A stretch of DNA of 64,000 bases from Ornithinimicrobium laminariae (GCF_019457945.1 NZ_JAHZSU010000001.1:701538-765537); one strand, 5' to 3'. Positions 50,757 to 60,659 are shown, counted from the first letter of the stretch. Numbers and translations: made by a program. Notes: generated from the letters alone by a model not told the origin.

Positions 50757-51617
50757 ATGAAGCCCATATCGATCAGCCCTGATCTCCGGACGATTTCTGC
50801 GACTCCTTTGTTGCCATTGGCTCAGCGGCTCGGCGAATGCCCCAGATGGGATGTGACCACGGCCACCTTAAGTTGGGTTGACGTGTTGGCGGGCGAGTTT
50901 CACCGGGCTACCTGGGATGGGGACGGCGTTGCTCTCGTCAATCACGTTGTCCAGCGGCACGACACGTTCGCGACCTTTCGCGAGATCGGCCCGCACGGCG
51001 AGGTGTCCTGTCTGCGCGACGAAATCCGCTGGCCGGGTGACCGAACGCCGACAATCGTCGAGATGCCCGAGGGTCACCGGTTCAACGACGGGCGGGTCGA
51101 CGCCGAGGGCCGGTTGCTGATCGGAACCATGGAGTTAAACGGGCAGCGCGGGGTTGGCTCGCTCTGGCTTGCCCAACCTAAAAAGCCAGCCGTCCAATTG
51201 CGCAGCAACACCACCATCGCAAACGGACTACGCTTCAACGCCGCTGGCGACACCATGTATTGGGTGGACTCCGGCGACGAGGCTCTCTATGTCTTCGACT
51301 ACAACTCCGGTCTCGAGTCGTTGCCGCAGCCCCGCCAGACCTGGTCCTTCGCCGACATCGATGGGACCCCGGATGGCATCGATATCGACCAGGCGGGCCA
51401 CCTGTGGATCGCGCTCTATGGCGGTGGCGCGGTGATTGAGTTGAACCCCGCTACTGGCGAAGCCCTGACTCGGGTCGAGGTCGGCGCCACGCAGCCAACG
51501 GCCTGCGCACTCGGCGGCTCCGACAGCCGGACCCTCTTCATCACCAGCGCCGCGAAAGAACTGATCGACCCGACACCGGGCCTCGATGGGGCGCTGCACA
51601 CCGCATACGTGGGCTAG
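50757..51617 (+). CDS. SMP-30/gluconolactonase-like protein
   Basis: 286 aa from ATG 50757 (a GTG precedes directly), seven bases after the kinase stop, so cotranscribed. Six-bladed beta-propeller: LGECPRWDVTTATLSWVD carries the metal-binding Glu, GHRFNDGRVDAEGRLLIGTM the Asn/Asp pair, NGLRFNAAGDTMYWVDSGDE and DGTPDGIDIDQAGHLWIALY the Asn and Asp that complete the calcium site. The family hydrolyses sugar lactones; substrate not known. Confidence 0.88.
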   Translation: MKPISISPDLRTISATPLLPLAQRLGECPRWDVTTATLSWVDVLAGEFHRATWDGDGVALVNHVVQRHDTFATFREIGPHGEVSCLRDEIRWPGDRTPTIVEMPEGHRFNDGRVDAEGRLLIGTMELNGQRGVGSLWLAQPKKPAVQLRSNTTIANGLRFNAAGDTMYWVDSGDEALYVFDYNSGLESLPQPRQTWSFADIDGTPDGIDIDQAGHLWIALYGGGAVIELNPATGEALTRVEVGATQPTACALGGSDSRTLFITSAAKELIDPTPGLDGALHTAYVG

Positions 51618-51681
51618 CATCTGCGGCATGGACCTCTGAGCTAGCCCCGAAACTCATTCGCACGTTCATCGAAGGTCCCCC

Positions 51682-53349
51682 ATGTCTGCAAATCTATTCG
51701 TCAGCGATCTGTCCGCCGGCCCCGGCAGTCGCACCATCTTTTCCGACCTCAGTTTTAAGCTGGCCCCGGGCGACATCGTCGGCCTGGTCGGCGCCAATGG
51801 GGCTGGCAAGTCGACCCTGCTGCGTATCTTGGCTGGACTGCTGGAGCCAGAGAGTGGCCGAGTCCAGGTCAGTCCTATCTCGGCAACCATCGGCTACCTG
51901 CCACAAGAGCCACGCCGCTCCCCTGCCATCCAAAATCACGAGCAACTTCCCGACCCCGATATCGAGGCCTATCTTGCTGGCCGCACTGGCGCGGGCCCAG
52001 CGGAAATTGAAATGCACGCCGCGGCCGACGCCCTCGGTGATGCCTCCCCCGACGCAGCCGACCGCTACGAGATCGCGCTGCAAACCTGGCTTTCACTCGG
52101 CGGCGCAGACCTGGCAGAGCGCAGCCATGATGCGTTGGCCGCGGTCGGCATCACGGTTGGCCTCGACACCAAGATGTCCAGCCTTTCTGGTGGCCAAGCC
52201 GCTCGGGTGAGCCTGGCGGCCCTAATGCTGTCTCGCTACGACATCTATTTGCTAGATGAGCCGACCAACGATCTCGACCTGGCCAGCCTGGAGCGGTTGG
52301 AGCAATTCGTCATTGGGCTGCGAGCGCCGGTCATCATCGTGAGTCACGACCGCGAGTTTTTGGCTCGCACCACCAAGGCTGTCCTGGAGTTAGACCTGGC
52401 CCAGCAGCAGGCGAACTACTACGCCGGCAGTTATGACTCGTTCCTGCAGGAGCGAGCACTGGCAAAACAGGCTGCTCAGGACCGATTCGAGGAATATGCG
52501 TCGGCGAAGGGTGATCTCGCCAGCCGCGCCATCCGACAACGGCAGTGGACCGACAAGGGTGTCTCCAATGCTAAGAAGAAGGCTTCGGACCCAGACAAGC
52601 ACGTCCGTAACCACAATGTGGCGGTCAGCGAAAAGCAGGGAGCCAAGGCCCGCCAACTCGATCGAGCAATCGAACGCCTCGAAGTGGTCGAGCAACCCCG
52701 CAAGGAATGGGACCTGCGGATGAGGATCGCGCCCGCCCCGCGCTCTGGCTCGGTGGTCGCCACCCTCGCCGGAGCCACGGTGCAACGCGGCGATTTCACC
52801 TTGGGGCCGATCGATACCGGGATCGAGTGGGCAGACCGGATCGTGATCACCGGGCCCAACGGCGCGGGCAAGTCGACGCTGATCTCTCTCATCTTGGGCC
52901 AAACCCAACCCGACGCTGGCTTGGCCCGCTTAGGCAGTGGCATCCGCCTGGGTGAGATTGACCAAGCTAGGGATGCGTTCCACTCGAGCATCCCCGTGGG
53001 CCGGGCCTTCATGGACGCATTACCGGACTGGTCGGAGGCTGATGCCCGCGCCCTGCTCGCCAAGTTCGGCTTGCGCGGTGATCACGTCACCCGGGGGAGC
53101 AACTCACTCTCTCCCGGCGAGCGGACCCGGGCCGGCCTGGCGCTGCTGCAAGCCGAAGGCATCAACGTGTTGGTCCTTGATGAGCCGACCAACCACTTGG
53201 ACCTGCCAGCCATTGAGCAGTTAGAAGAGGCGCTGGAAGACTTCGCTGGGACCGTCCTGCTGGTTACCCATGACCGCCGAATGCTGAGCAGCGTCCGCAC
53301 GACTCGGCGCTGGCACGTGGCTGACGGCCACCTGAGCGAACTCGACTAG
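51682..53349 (+). CDS. ABC-F family ATP-binding protein
   Basis: 555 aa soluble protein with two ATPase domains. First: GANGAGKSTLLR (about 33-44), signature LSGGQAARVSLAAL, Walker B LLDEPTNDLDL. Second: GPNGAGKSTLI (about 392), signature LSPGERTRAGLALL, Walker B LVLDEPTNHLDL. Between them lies a charged linker helix region (AKQAAQDRFEEYASAKGDLA ... VSEKQGAKARQLDRAIERLE) as in ABC-F proteins, which act on the ribosome in translation factor or antibiotic-protection roles. There are no membrane helices. Which ABC-F subgroup it belongs to cannot be decided by eye. Confidence 0.92.
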   Translation: MSANLFVSDLSAGPGSRTIFSDLSFKLAPGDIVGLVGANGAGKSTLLRILAGLLEPESGRVQVSPISATIGYLPQEPRRSPAIQNHEQLPDPDIEAYLAGRTGAGPAEIEMHAAADALGDASPDAADRYEIALQTWLSLGGADLAERSHDALAAVGITVGLDTKMSSLSGGQAARVSLAALMLSRYDIYLLDEPTNDLDLASLERLEQFVIGLRAPVIIVSHDREFLARTTKAVLELDLAQQQANYYAGSYDSFLQERALAKQAAQDRFEEYASAKGDLASRAIRQRQWTDKGVSNAKKKASDPDKHVRNHNVAVSEKQGAKARQLDRAIERLEVVEQPRKEWDLRMRIAPAPRSGSVVATLAGATVQRGDFTLGPIDTGIEWADRIVITGPNGAGKSTLISLILGQTQPDAGLARLGSGIRLGEIDQARDAFHSSIPVGRAFMDALPDWSEADARALLAKFGLRGDHVTRGSNSLSPGERTRAGLALLQAEGINVLVLDEPTNHLDLPAIEQLEEALEDFAGTVLLVTHDRRMLSSVRTTRRWHVADGHLSELD

Positions 53350-53419
53350 CCCGCATCCCCCGGATAAGTTCCCCGAGCGCCCAATAGATGTCAGGTTGGT
53401 GACGACTGAAAGCCGACAT

Positions 53420-53448
53420 GTGACCTGGGGCATACCGATTGCTAGAGT
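53420..53448 (+). promoter_or_regulatory. Candidate promoter of the mrp operon
   Basis: GTGACC (53420-53425), 17-bp spacer, TAGAGT (53443-53448). A leader of about 60 bases would follow to the GTG start, which has AAGGAAGG (53498-53505) nine bases upstream. Confidence 0.35.
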
Positions 53449-53514
53449 ACGGCGCATGCCAGGGGCCTCATCGACATCGCGTCCGCATGCCCCATTTAAG
53501 GAAGGTGCGAGCCG

Positions 53515-56493
53515 GTGGGCCTGATATGGACTCTTCTGATCCTCGTGGTCTCTGTCCTGGCTTCTCCAGTATTCACCCGCCACTTGGGTCGAAACGCTGG
53601 ATATCCGCTGGCAGTGATCTACCTGGTTGCCGCGGCGGCGTTCACGCCAGCCGCGATCAAGGTAATGAACGGGGAACACGTCACGTATTCAGTGCCGTGG
53701 GTGCCGGCGCTTGATCTCAACTTTGCTCTTCAGGCCGATGGCATTGGGGTGGTCTTCACCTACATTGCGCTGATCATCGGCGCCATCGTCTTCGCCTATT
53801 CGGCGCGCTACTTCCACGACGGCAGACAAACTAGCTTTTACCTGGTCATGGCGGCGTTCACGCTCTCCATGGTCGGCCTGGTGCTGGCCGATGACCTGAT
53901 CCTGCTCTTCGGCACCTGGGAGCTCACGTCACTGGCGTCCTTCCTGCTGATCGCCCGTTCTGGGTATGGCGGTGAGCTCGCTTCGCTGCGAACGATGATC
54001 ATCACCTTCGTTGGTGGTCTGACGATGTTGGCTGCTGCGGCGGCGATCATCGCCAAGACCGGCACGACCAACGTCACCGAAGCCCTCGCAGACCCGGTGT
54101 GGACCCAAGATGCCGCGTTCACCGGCACCGTGGCTGTCCTCATTCTGATTGCGGCCTTCACCAAGTCCGCGCAGTTCCCGTTCCACCTCTGGTTGCCCGA
54201 CGCAATGGCAGCGGCCACTCCGGTCAGCGCCTACCTGCACGCGGCAGCGGTTGTGAAGGCCGGCATCTTCTTGCTGATGCGCTTCACCCCGGCATTCCAC
54301 GAGACGCCGATCTGGAACTACACGCTGATCTTCACAGGTCTTTTCACCGGTGCCATGGCCGCCTGGTTCGCGCTGCAAAAGACCGACCTCAAGAAGCTCA
54401 TGGCCTACTCCACGGTCAGCCAGTTGGGCCTCATCGTCGCCACGATCGGTATTGGCACCGAAGAAGCGTTGGCTGCCGCAACGCTGCACACCATCGCGCA
54501 CGCCTTGTTTAAGTCGGGCTTGTTCATGATGGTTGGCGTCATCGACCACTCGGCGCACACCCGAGACATCCGCAGGTTGCCGGAGTTGCGACGCAAGATG
54601 CCCTGGTCGTTCGCGGCCGTCGCCTTGGGTTGTGCCTCGATGGCTGGCCTGCCGCCCATGTTGGGCTTTGTTTCGAAGGAAGAAATCTTCGTCGCCATGC
54701 AGGATGCACCCGGTGGCGCCTGGATGGGCTGGGTTGCCCTCTTCGGTGCTGTCGGTGGCGCGGTTCTGACCTTTGCCTACTGCGCCAAGATCGTCTTCGG
54801 TGGCTTCATTGATGGCAAGCGCACCGACATTGAGGTCCACGAGGCCGAGCCGTCGCTGCTGATCCCGGCCGCATTGCCGATCTTCGTCGGTCTGCCGTTG
54901 GCGCTCTTTGTCGGCGTGCTCGATACACCCGTGGGTGCAGCCGTCAAGGCGGCCTTCCCCGTGGTCGAGGAAGGCGCTGAAGGCGGCGAGCACCACGAGG
55001 TCCACTTCGCCTTCTGGCACGGCTTCAACCTTGAGTTGGCCATGTCCGCGCTGATCGTCACGATCGGTGTCATCTTGATCTTCAACCGCAAGCGCCTGTT
55101 GAAGTGGATGGAGCACGACACCCTGTCCGTCGACGGCGCGTGGATCATGATGCGCATCGTCAAGATGTTCAGTAACTTCGGCCGCACCCTGGTTGGCGTC
55201 GTTCGCGCAGACAACCCGACCCGACACGTAGCCGCCCAGTTCATTGTCTTTAGCGCCGTGGCGATCGGTGGCGTGCTGACCCTCCTGTCCACCTCTGGCC
55301 TGGAGACCACGCAGGACAACTTGGGCCGACCCGTCGACGTGGTCTTGATGGTCATCATCATGGGCGGCGTGTATGGCGTGGTCACCTCGCAGTCACGCTT
55401 GGCGGCCACGGTGGCGCTGTCCACAGTCGGTATTGCTGTCACCGTGCAGATCTTCTCGCTCGGGGCCCCCGACGTCGGCCTGACCCAATTGCTGGTTGAG
55501 GCGCTGACTGTGCTGATGATCATGCTGGTGCTGCAGAAGTTGCCACTTCGCTTTGGCCGCGCACCTCGCTATGGCCAAAAGTGGTCGGCCTTGCTGGCGT
55601 TGAGCGCTGGCCTCTCGGCTGGCTTGCTGGTCTGGTCGCTGACCGGTCGCCGCGAGCTGACCCCGGTTGCGGAGTATTACCTGACCGAGGCCTACGAGGA
55701 GACCGGCGGCGCCAACATCGTCAACACGATCCTCGTTGAGTTCCGTGCTTTGGACACCTTGGGCGAGCTCAGCGTGCTCGGCATGGCTGGCATCGCGATC
55801 ATCGCCATTGTGTCCACCGTGCGACACAGCACAATGGACCCGGCACCTGAAAAGGACCGCAACTACGTGGCTCCGCCCAACGTGCCACTTCGCCCAACGG
55901 GCTCCACCGCATACCGGGCTATTAAGGAAGGCTGGGGCAACGCGGTTCCGATGCAGTTGCTGATCCAGCTGACCACGCCGCTGCTCGCCGCGATCTCTGT
56001 GATCTTGTTTGTCCGCGGTCACAACTCCCCGGGTGGTGGCTTCATCGCCGCTTTGGTCGGGTCGAGCATCGTGGCTTTGGTCTACCTGGCGAGCAACCGC
56101 GACCACCAAGTCGGTCGCCCACGCTTGCCGGTCTTCCTGATTGGCATTGGCATCATTTTGGCACTGGGCACTGGATTCTGGGGGCTGTTCGCCAAGGGCT
56201 CGTTCCTGCAGCCCATCCACGGCCACGCCCTCGGTCAAAACCTCTCATCGGCCATGGTCTTCGACCTCGGCGTCTACTCCGCAGTGCTCGGACTGGTGAT
56301 GGCAGCGTTCAACCTGCTAGGTGCCACCGCTGAGTCTGATGAGGGCACTCGCGAACGGGCCGATGAAGCCTACGAGGGAGAGCTGATGGCTCCCCTTGAG
56401 ACAGTCCGCGGAGAACGGCCCATGATGGCCAAGCCTCGGACCCGACACTTGTCTTCTGACCAAGCACCAGCCCGGAAGGGAGACGACTCATGA
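53515..56493 (+). CDS. mrpA: Na+/H+ antiporter subunit A fused to subunit B (MrpAB)
   Basis: 992 aa polytopic membrane protein, the largest subunit of the Mrp complex, which exchanges Na+ (or K+) for protons. The N-terminal two-thirds resemble NuoL: FGTWELTSLASFLLIARSGY, FPFHLWLPDAMAAATPVSAY, LMAYSTVSQLGLIVATIGIG, with the Lys/Glu/His residues of proton pathways. The C-terminal third includes a DUF4040-type segment and an MrpB-type block ISVILFVRGHNSPGGGFIAA. No separate mrpB gene exists in the operon, so A and B are fused. GTG start with AAGGAAGG upstream; last codons overlap mrpC (ATGA). Confidence 0.93.
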   Translation: MGLIWTLLILVVSVLASPVFTRHLGRNAGYPLAVIYLVAAAAFTPAAIKVMNGEHVTYSVPWVPALDLNFALQADGIGVVFTYIALIIGAIVFAYSARYFHDGRQTSFYLVMAAFTLSMVGLVLADDLILLFGTWELTSLASFLLIARSGYGGELASLRTMIITFVGGLTMLAAAAAIIAKTGTTNVTEALADPVWTQDAAFTGTVAVLILIAAFTKSAQFPFHLWLPDAMAAATPVSAYLHAAAVVKAGIFLLMRFTPAFHETPIWNYTLIFTGLFTGAMAAWFALQKTDLKKLMAYSTVSQLGLIVATIGIGTEEALAAATLHTIAHALFKSGLFMMVGVIDHSAHTRDIRRLPELRRKMPWSFAAVALGCASMAGLPPMLGFVSKEEIFVAMQDAPGGAWMGWVALFGAVGGAVLTFAYCAKIVFGGFIDGKRTDIEVHEAEPSLLIPAALPIFVGLPLALFVGVLDTPVGAAVKAAFPVVEEGAEGGEHHEVHFAFWHGFNLELAMSALIVTIGVILIFNRKRLLKWMEHDTLSVDGAWIMMRIVKMFSNFGRTLVGVVRADNPTRHVAAQFIVFSAVAIGGVLTLLSTSGLETTQDNLGRPVDVVLMVIIMGGVYGVVTSQSRLAATVALSTVGIAVTVQIFSLGAPDVGLTQLLVEALTVLMIMLVLQKLPLRFGRAPRYGQKWSALLALSAGLSAGLLVWSLTGRRELTPVAEYYLTEAYEETGGANIVNTILVEFRALDTLGELSVLGMAGIAIIAIVSTVRHSTMDPAPEKDRNYVAPPNVPLRPTGSTAYRAIKEGWGNAVPMQLLIQLTTPLLAAISVILFVRGHNSPGGGFIAALVGSSIVALVYLASNRDHQVGRPRLPVFLIGIGIILALGTGFWGLFAKGSFLQPIHGHALGQNLSSAMVFDLGVYSAVLGLVMAAFNLLGATAESDEGTRERADEAYEGELMAPLETVRGERPMMAKPRTRHLSSDQAPARKGDDS

Positions 56494-56828
56494 TCTCGGT
56501 CCTACCGATCACCATCGGTGTCCTCGTTGCCGGTGGTGTCTATCTGATGCTGCAGCGCGGCATGGTCCGTATTATCTTTGGCCTCGCTCTGCTGAGCCAC
56601 TCGGCCAACTTGATGCTCCTCACCATCGGCGTTACCGCCTGGCGCGGCGAGCCACTGGTCGACCGGATGGATGTCGCCACGGCAGCCGACCCGCTGCCAC
56701 AAGCCTTCGTCCTGACGGCCATCGTGATCACCCTGGCCGTCACGGTGTTGATGTTGGCGCTAGCCGTCATTGGCCACAACGATGACACCAAGCGCATGCC
56801 TTCGACTGGGGAGTTCCACGACCGATGA
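56490..56828 (+). CDS. mrpC: Na+/H+ antiporter subunit C
   Basis: 112 aa, three membrane helices, NuoK-like: GVYLMLQRGMVRIIFGLALL then SHSANLMLLTIGV; DPLPQAFVLTAIVITLAVTV near the C-terminus is highly conserved in MrpC. Overlaps mrpA and mrpD by four bases each. Confidence 0.93.
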   Translation: MISVLPITIGVLVAGGVYLMLQRGMVRIIFGLALLSHSANLMLLTIGVTAWRGEPLVDRMDVATAADPLPQAFVLTAIVITLAVTVLMLALAVIGHNDDTKRMPSTGEFHDR

Positions 56829-58339
56829 ACGCAAATATGCTTCCCCTCTTCGTGGTCATCCCGTTGCTGGCCTCAGCGCTAGCCATCATGATCCGCGGAC
56901 CGATCCCCCAGCGGATCCTGATGATCGGATCACCCGTCCTCACCTCCCTGGGTGGTCTCTGGCTGCTGTTTGAGCACCGCGACACTCCTGTCTTGGCGGA
57001 CAACGTCGGAGCTTTCCCAGCGGGCGTCTCCATCCCGCTGATCTCCGACACGTTCACCGCACTGATGATCTTCGTGACCTCAGCGACGGTGGCGATCGCG
57101 CTGTGGTTCCTCACCCAGACCGGCGAGGACCGCTTCCGATTTATCCCGGCGCTGTCCCTGATGCTGATCGCTGGTGTCAACGGTGCACTGCTGACCGGTG
57201 ATCTCTTCAACCTCTTCGTCTTCGTTGAGGTCATGCTGCTGCCCTCGTATGCGCTGATCGCCATCACTGGAACGTGGCGCCGGTTGGGCATCGGTCGACT
57301 CTTTGTCGTCGTCAACCTGACCACCAGCACCATCCTGCTCGTCGGCGTCGGCTTTGTGTATGCCTCAGCAGGCACGGTCAACCTGGCCGAGTTGGCAGGC
57401 GCTGCCCAAGAGAGCCCCTCGGTCAGCCTGGCCATCTCCGTCGTGCTGCTGTCGCTGGCTATCAAGGCTGGTGTCGTGCCGGTGCATGGCTGGTTGCCAC
57501 GGGCCTACCCAGCGACCTCGGCCGGCATCATGGCGCTCTTTTCCGCCGTGCACACCAAGGTCGCGCTGTATGCGATCTACCGCATTTACTCGGTGACCTT
57601 TGAAGGCGCAGCGCCTTGGTCGACCGTGCTGGTCGTCGTCGTGGCAGCCACCATCCTGATCGGTGCCTACTCGACCTTCGGCGAGCACATCATGCGTCGC
57701 GCTCTGGCTTGGCAGATGGTCAGCGGAGTAGGCCACATCCTGATCGGTCTGGCCCTGTTCACGCAGTTCTCGATCGCAGCCGGAATCTTCTACATGGTTC
57801 ACCACATCATCACAATGGGGTCGTTGATCTTGACCTCTGGTGCCATTGAGCAGACGTATGGTTCTGGTCGCTATGAACGACTCGCTGGCTTGGCTAGACG
57901 AGATCCGTGGGTCTCGGCCGTCTATGCCTTGTCTCTGTTTAGTTTGGTGGGCTTCCCGCCATCGGCTGGCTTCTTTGCCAAGATCGGCCTGGTTCAGGCT
58001 TCTGCCTCGGCGGGCGCTTGGCAGGCATGGACGTTCATCACCGTCATCATCGTTGCGGCCATCGGCAGCCTGATCGCTAGCCAGAAGTTGTGGTCTGGCG
58101 TCTTCTGGGGCCCGCAGATGGAGAACTATCGACCAGACAGCCCTCGGGCCGGTCGTGGCCGTCGTGTGCCGTTGCCCAAGGACGTCAAGGTCAGCGCTCG
58201 TCTGGCCGCGCCTGGTGCCACGCTGATGCTCGCTCAGCTAGCTATCTTCATCTTTGCTGGCGCTGTCTTGCCGGTGATGCTCCGGGCGGCGACTGCGCTG
58301 ACTGATGTGCAGCCCTATGTTGAGGCGGTGTTGGGATGA
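56825..58339 (+). CDS. mrpD: Na+/H+ antiporter subunit D
   Basis: 504 aa, about 14 membrane helices, NuoN/M-like proton-translocating subunit. Typical segments: TGDLFNLFVFVEVMLLPSYA, VVPVHGWLPRAYPATSAGIM, GVGHILIGLALFTQFSIAAG, FYMVHHIITMGSLILTSGAI and LSLFSLVGFPPSAGFFAKIG. Start and stop overlap the neighbouring genes by four bases. Confidence 0.93.
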   Translation: MNANMLPLFVVIPLLASALAIMIRGPIPQRILMIGSPVLTSLGGLWLLFEHRDTPVLADNVGAFPAGVSIPLISDTFTALMIFVTSATVAIALWFLTQTGEDRFRFIPALSLMLIAGVNGALLTGDLFNLFVFVEVMLLPSYALIAITGTWRRLGIGRLFVVVNLTTSTILLVGVGFVYASAGTVNLAELAGAAQESPSVSLAISVVLLSLAIKAGVVPVHGWLPRAYPATSAGIMALFSAVHTKVALYAIYRIYSVTFEGAAPWSTVLVVVVAATILIGAYSTFGEHIMRRALAWQMVSGVGHILIGLALFTQFSIAAGIFYMVHHIITMGSLILTSGAIEQTYGSGRYERLAGLARRDPWVSAVYALSLFSLVGFPPSAGFFAKIGLVQASASAGAWQAWTFITVIIVAAIGSLIASQKLWSGVFWGPQMENYRPDSPRAGRGRRVPLPKDVKVSARLAAPGATLMLAQLAIFIFAGAVLPVMLRAATALTDVQPYVEAVLG

Positions 58340-58686
58340 TTTATCCGATTCAAGCCCTGATCTACAGCAGTTGGGTGGCCAAGGAGATCGTGACCGGCGC
58401 TATCGACGTTGGCGTTGATGCGTTAACGCCCGGCAAATATGCGACGCCGATGATCGTGGAGTACCCGCTGGCCTGCAGCAGCGACTTCGAGATCACCGCC
58501 ATGGCGTCATCAATCACAATCACTCCGGGCACGATCACCGTTGGCATTGCTCCAAGCACCGGCCCTGCCCCGGCCACGTTGTTTGTGCACTCGATGTATG
58601 GCAAATCTCGGGACGAAGTCCTGGAGGGCCTGAAGGACATGGAGCGCCGACTTCTCAAGGTCACCCGAAAGAAGGCGACATCATGA
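58336..58686 (+). CDS. mrpE: Na+/H+ antiporter subunit E
   Basis: 116 aa. MrpE proteins usually have N-terminal membrane helices and a cytoplasmic domain (about 160 aa); this one starts directly at IYPIQALIYSSWVAKEIVTG and keeps the domain SSITITPGTITVGIAP and FVHSMYGKSRDEVLEGLKDM. The missing first helices make it shorter than most relatives, and no upstream start in frame is available because mrpD ends here. It could be a natural short form common in some actinobacteria. Confidence 0.85.
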   Translation: MIYPIQALIYSSWVAKEIVTGAIDVGVDALTPGKYATPMIVEYPLACSSDFEITAMASSITITPGTITVGIAPSTGPAPATLFVHSMYGKSRDEVLEGLKDMERRLLKVTRKKATS

Positions 58687-58943
58687 CCGTCATCGTGTGG
58701 GTCACTGTCGGACTCCTGGGCCTCGCGGCCGTGTTGGGTGTCATCCGACTCTTGACCGTCACCGACGAAGCCTCGGCTGCTGCTGTGAGCGACATGGTCT
58801 ATTTCGCGGCAGTCGGCATCTTCATCATGGTTGCTGCGCTGCTTGAGTCCTCAGTGCTCTTTGACGTGGCATCTATCTCAGCGCTGCTGGGCATTCTGGC
58901 AACCGTGGCACTGTCACGCATCCTGACAAGGGGACGCCGATGA
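58683..58943 (+). CDS. mrpF: Na+/H+ antiporter subunit F
   Basis: 86 aa, three membrane helices; VIRLLTVTDEASAAAVSDMV in place of the usual DRIVALD segment, then ALLESSVLFDVASISALLGI and LATVALSRIL, characteristic of MrpF. Overlaps by four bases on both sides. Confidence 0.88.
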   Translation: MTVIVWVTVGLLGLAAVLGVIRLLTVTDEASAAAVSDMVYFAAVGIFIMVAALLESSVLFDVASISALLGILATVALSRILTRGRR

Positions 58944-59314
58944 GCGACATCATTGTGACGAGCCTGGTGGGCTTCCTGGCTATTGGCGGCGCGCTCTTCG
59001 TCGTGATTAGCGCAGTGGCCATGCTTCGAGTCGACGATGCGCTGAGCCGGATTAACGTGCTGAGCCCGGCAACTGGCCTTGGCCTGCCAATGATCGTGAT
59101 GGCGGCCTATGTGCACGAAGTCAGCGAGTATGGCTTTGACGTGATCACCCTGCTCAAGGCACTCGTGGCGATTGCCGGATTCGTGATCATGTCCTCGGTG
59201 GCATCGAACACCCTGGGCCGTGCGACCTATCGTTCTGGGGCGCCTATCGACCCCGACACCTCACCGAATGAGTTGGCTGACCGTCCGGAGCGGACGCACC
59301 AAGACCTTCCGTGA
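58940..59314 (+). CDS. mrpG: Na+/H+ antiporter subunit G
   Basis: 124 aa, three membrane helices with VVISAVAMLRVDDALSRINV then LSPATGLGLPMIVMAAYV, the MrpG signature (small-subunit pattern R-x-D-x-x-x-R-x-N/H). Last gene of the six-gene operon; a short hairpin GAGCCC-TCTG-GGGCTC lies just after it (59334-59349). Confidence 0.9.
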   Translation: MSDIIVTSLVGFLAIGGALFVVISAVAMLRVDDALSRINVLSPATGLGLPMIVMAAYVHEVSEYGFDVITLLKALVAIAGFVIMSSVASNTLGRATYRSGAPIDPDTSPNELADRPERTHQDLP

Positions 59315-59375
59315 GCTGAGAGCCGCACCTATTGAGCCCTCTGGGGCTCGCTGGGAGCCTCTGAGGGAGTTTGAG

Positions 59376-59990
59376 TTAGTCGCCTTGTGGCTCGGCGTGC
59401 AGAGCGGCAAGCTCTGCTTCCATCGCAGTCTCGTCATCGACGTCTAGGCGCACATGCGCCAACAACGTGAGCAAAACCCGCAAGGCGGCTGCGCAGCGCT
59501 CGCCCCAGTTAGACAAATAGCTGAACTGCCACCACCACAAAGCCTCGGTCTTAGATCCGGCCTCCCAGTGCCGCAACCCATGAGCCAAGTCCTGAGCGAT
59601 GCTGGCCAGATCATTGGCCAGACTCCCTTGCACGACTTCGTAGGCCAAGACCGGGTCGGCCACTTCGGAGTAGTCGTCGACACCTGAAAAGAGCGTCTGC
59701 AGGCCTTCTCTGATGGCATCGAGGTCGGGGTCAGGTCCATCGTCGGGCTCAAACTGCTCAGCGGGCACGACATCCACCATGGCGCCCAATTTGGCACCCG
59801 CCAACTGCACCTGCGAAACCGCCAACAAAGTCAGCGGCAAGGCTGCCTGTGGCGCTTGGCCAAAGGCAACCTCGCGCAGCGCGACAAGGAAGGTGCGGGC
59901 TTGCCCCGCCGCCTCGGCACCGATGGACACCAACTCTTCGTAGTCATAGTCCTGGGCCGCTTCAGCGTGGGCTCGCGATGACGTCGTCAT
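59376..59990 (-). CDS. DUF5063 domain protein
   Basis: 204 aa, helical. The region FEPDDGPDPDLDAIREGLQT and the strong block YDEVADPVLAYEVVQGSLAN-type (here SEVADPVLAYEVVQGSLAND), then GLRHWEAGSKTEALWWWQF and SNWGERCAAALRVL, fit DUF5063, which is regularly found beside recR in actinobacteria. Function unknown. It reads minus, 54 bases after the recR stop, so it may belong to the recR transcript. Confidence 0.82.
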   Translation of the reverse strand: MTTSSRAHAEAAQDYDYEELVSIGAEAAGQARTFLVALREVAFGQAPQAALPLTLLAVSQVQLAGAKLGAMVDVVPAEQFEPDDGPDPDLDAIREGLQTLFSGVDDYSEVADPVLAYEVVQGSLANDLASIAQDLAHGLRHWEAGSKTEALWWWQFSYLSNWGERCAAALRVLLTLLAHVRLDVDDETAMEAELAALHAEPQGD

Positions 59991-60044
59991 GCTTGAACTC
60001 TAGCCCGGTCACCCACCAGTTGTCTGGGATGCGGCGGGTGAAAT

Positions 60045-60659
60045 CTAGCTTGGTTGGCTAGCCCGCTGGACCAGGCGGCGACCCTCAAACGCGCGGCCCA
60101 AGGTGACCTCGTCGGCATACTCGAGGTCACCGCCAACGGGCAGCCCTGAGGCCAGCCTGGAGATGCTGACCCCCATGTCTTTCATCAGACGTGAGAGGTA
60201 TGTCGCGGTTGCCTCGCCCTCAAGGTTGGGGTCGGTGGCGATGATGACTTCGCTGACTGAGCCGTCAGCGAGTCGGCGCAGCAACTCGGCAATGCGCAGG
60301 TCTTCGGGGCCGACGCCACCGATCGGGTTAATGGCGCCGCCGAGGACGTGATAGCGCCCGCGGAACTCGCGAGTCCGCTCAATGGCGGCAACGTCTTGTG
60401 ACTGCTCGACGACGCAGATGAGTGCTGTGTCGCGCCGCGGGTCCAAACAGATCCGGCACTCTTCGGCTTCGGCCACATTGCCGCAGGTGGCACAAAACTG
60501 CACCTTGTCCTTGATCTGCATCAACGCTCGCGCCAACCGCTCGACGTCTTCACCGTCGGTGGTGAGCAGGTGGAACGCGATTCGCTGCGCGCTTTTGGGA
60601 CCGACACCGGGCAATCGCCCTAGCTCATCGATCAGGTCTTGGACCACGCCTTCATACAC
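60045..60659 (-). CDS. recR: Recombination protein RecR
   Basis: 204 aa from GTG 60659; a TTG at 60692 would add 11 residues. RecR loads RecA with RecF/RecO at gaps. The Hh[21 protein letters not shown] is at the N-terminus, the zinc finger [16 protein letters not shown] at about 56-71, the TOPRIM begins [18 protein letters not shown], and a Walker-B-like [15 protein letters not shown] ends the protein. A -10-like TACAGT (60671-60666) ends six bases before the GTG, with TTGCCA at 15 bp further, which suggests a leaderless start. Confidence 0.95.
   Translation of the reverse strand: MYEGVVQDLIDELGRLPGVGPKSAQRIAFHLLTTDGEDVERLARALMQIKDKVQFCATCGNVAEAEECRICLDPRRDTALICVVEQSQDVAAIERTREFRGRYHVLGGAINPIGGVGPEDLRIAELLRRLADGSVSEVIIATDPNLEGEATATYLSRLMKDMGVSISRLASGLPVGGDLEYADEVTLGRAFEGRRLVQRASQPS

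Noticed and set aside
53929..55227. 432-codon minus-strand frame opposite mrpA
   Set aside because: Antisense shadow of mrpA with low-complexity composition.
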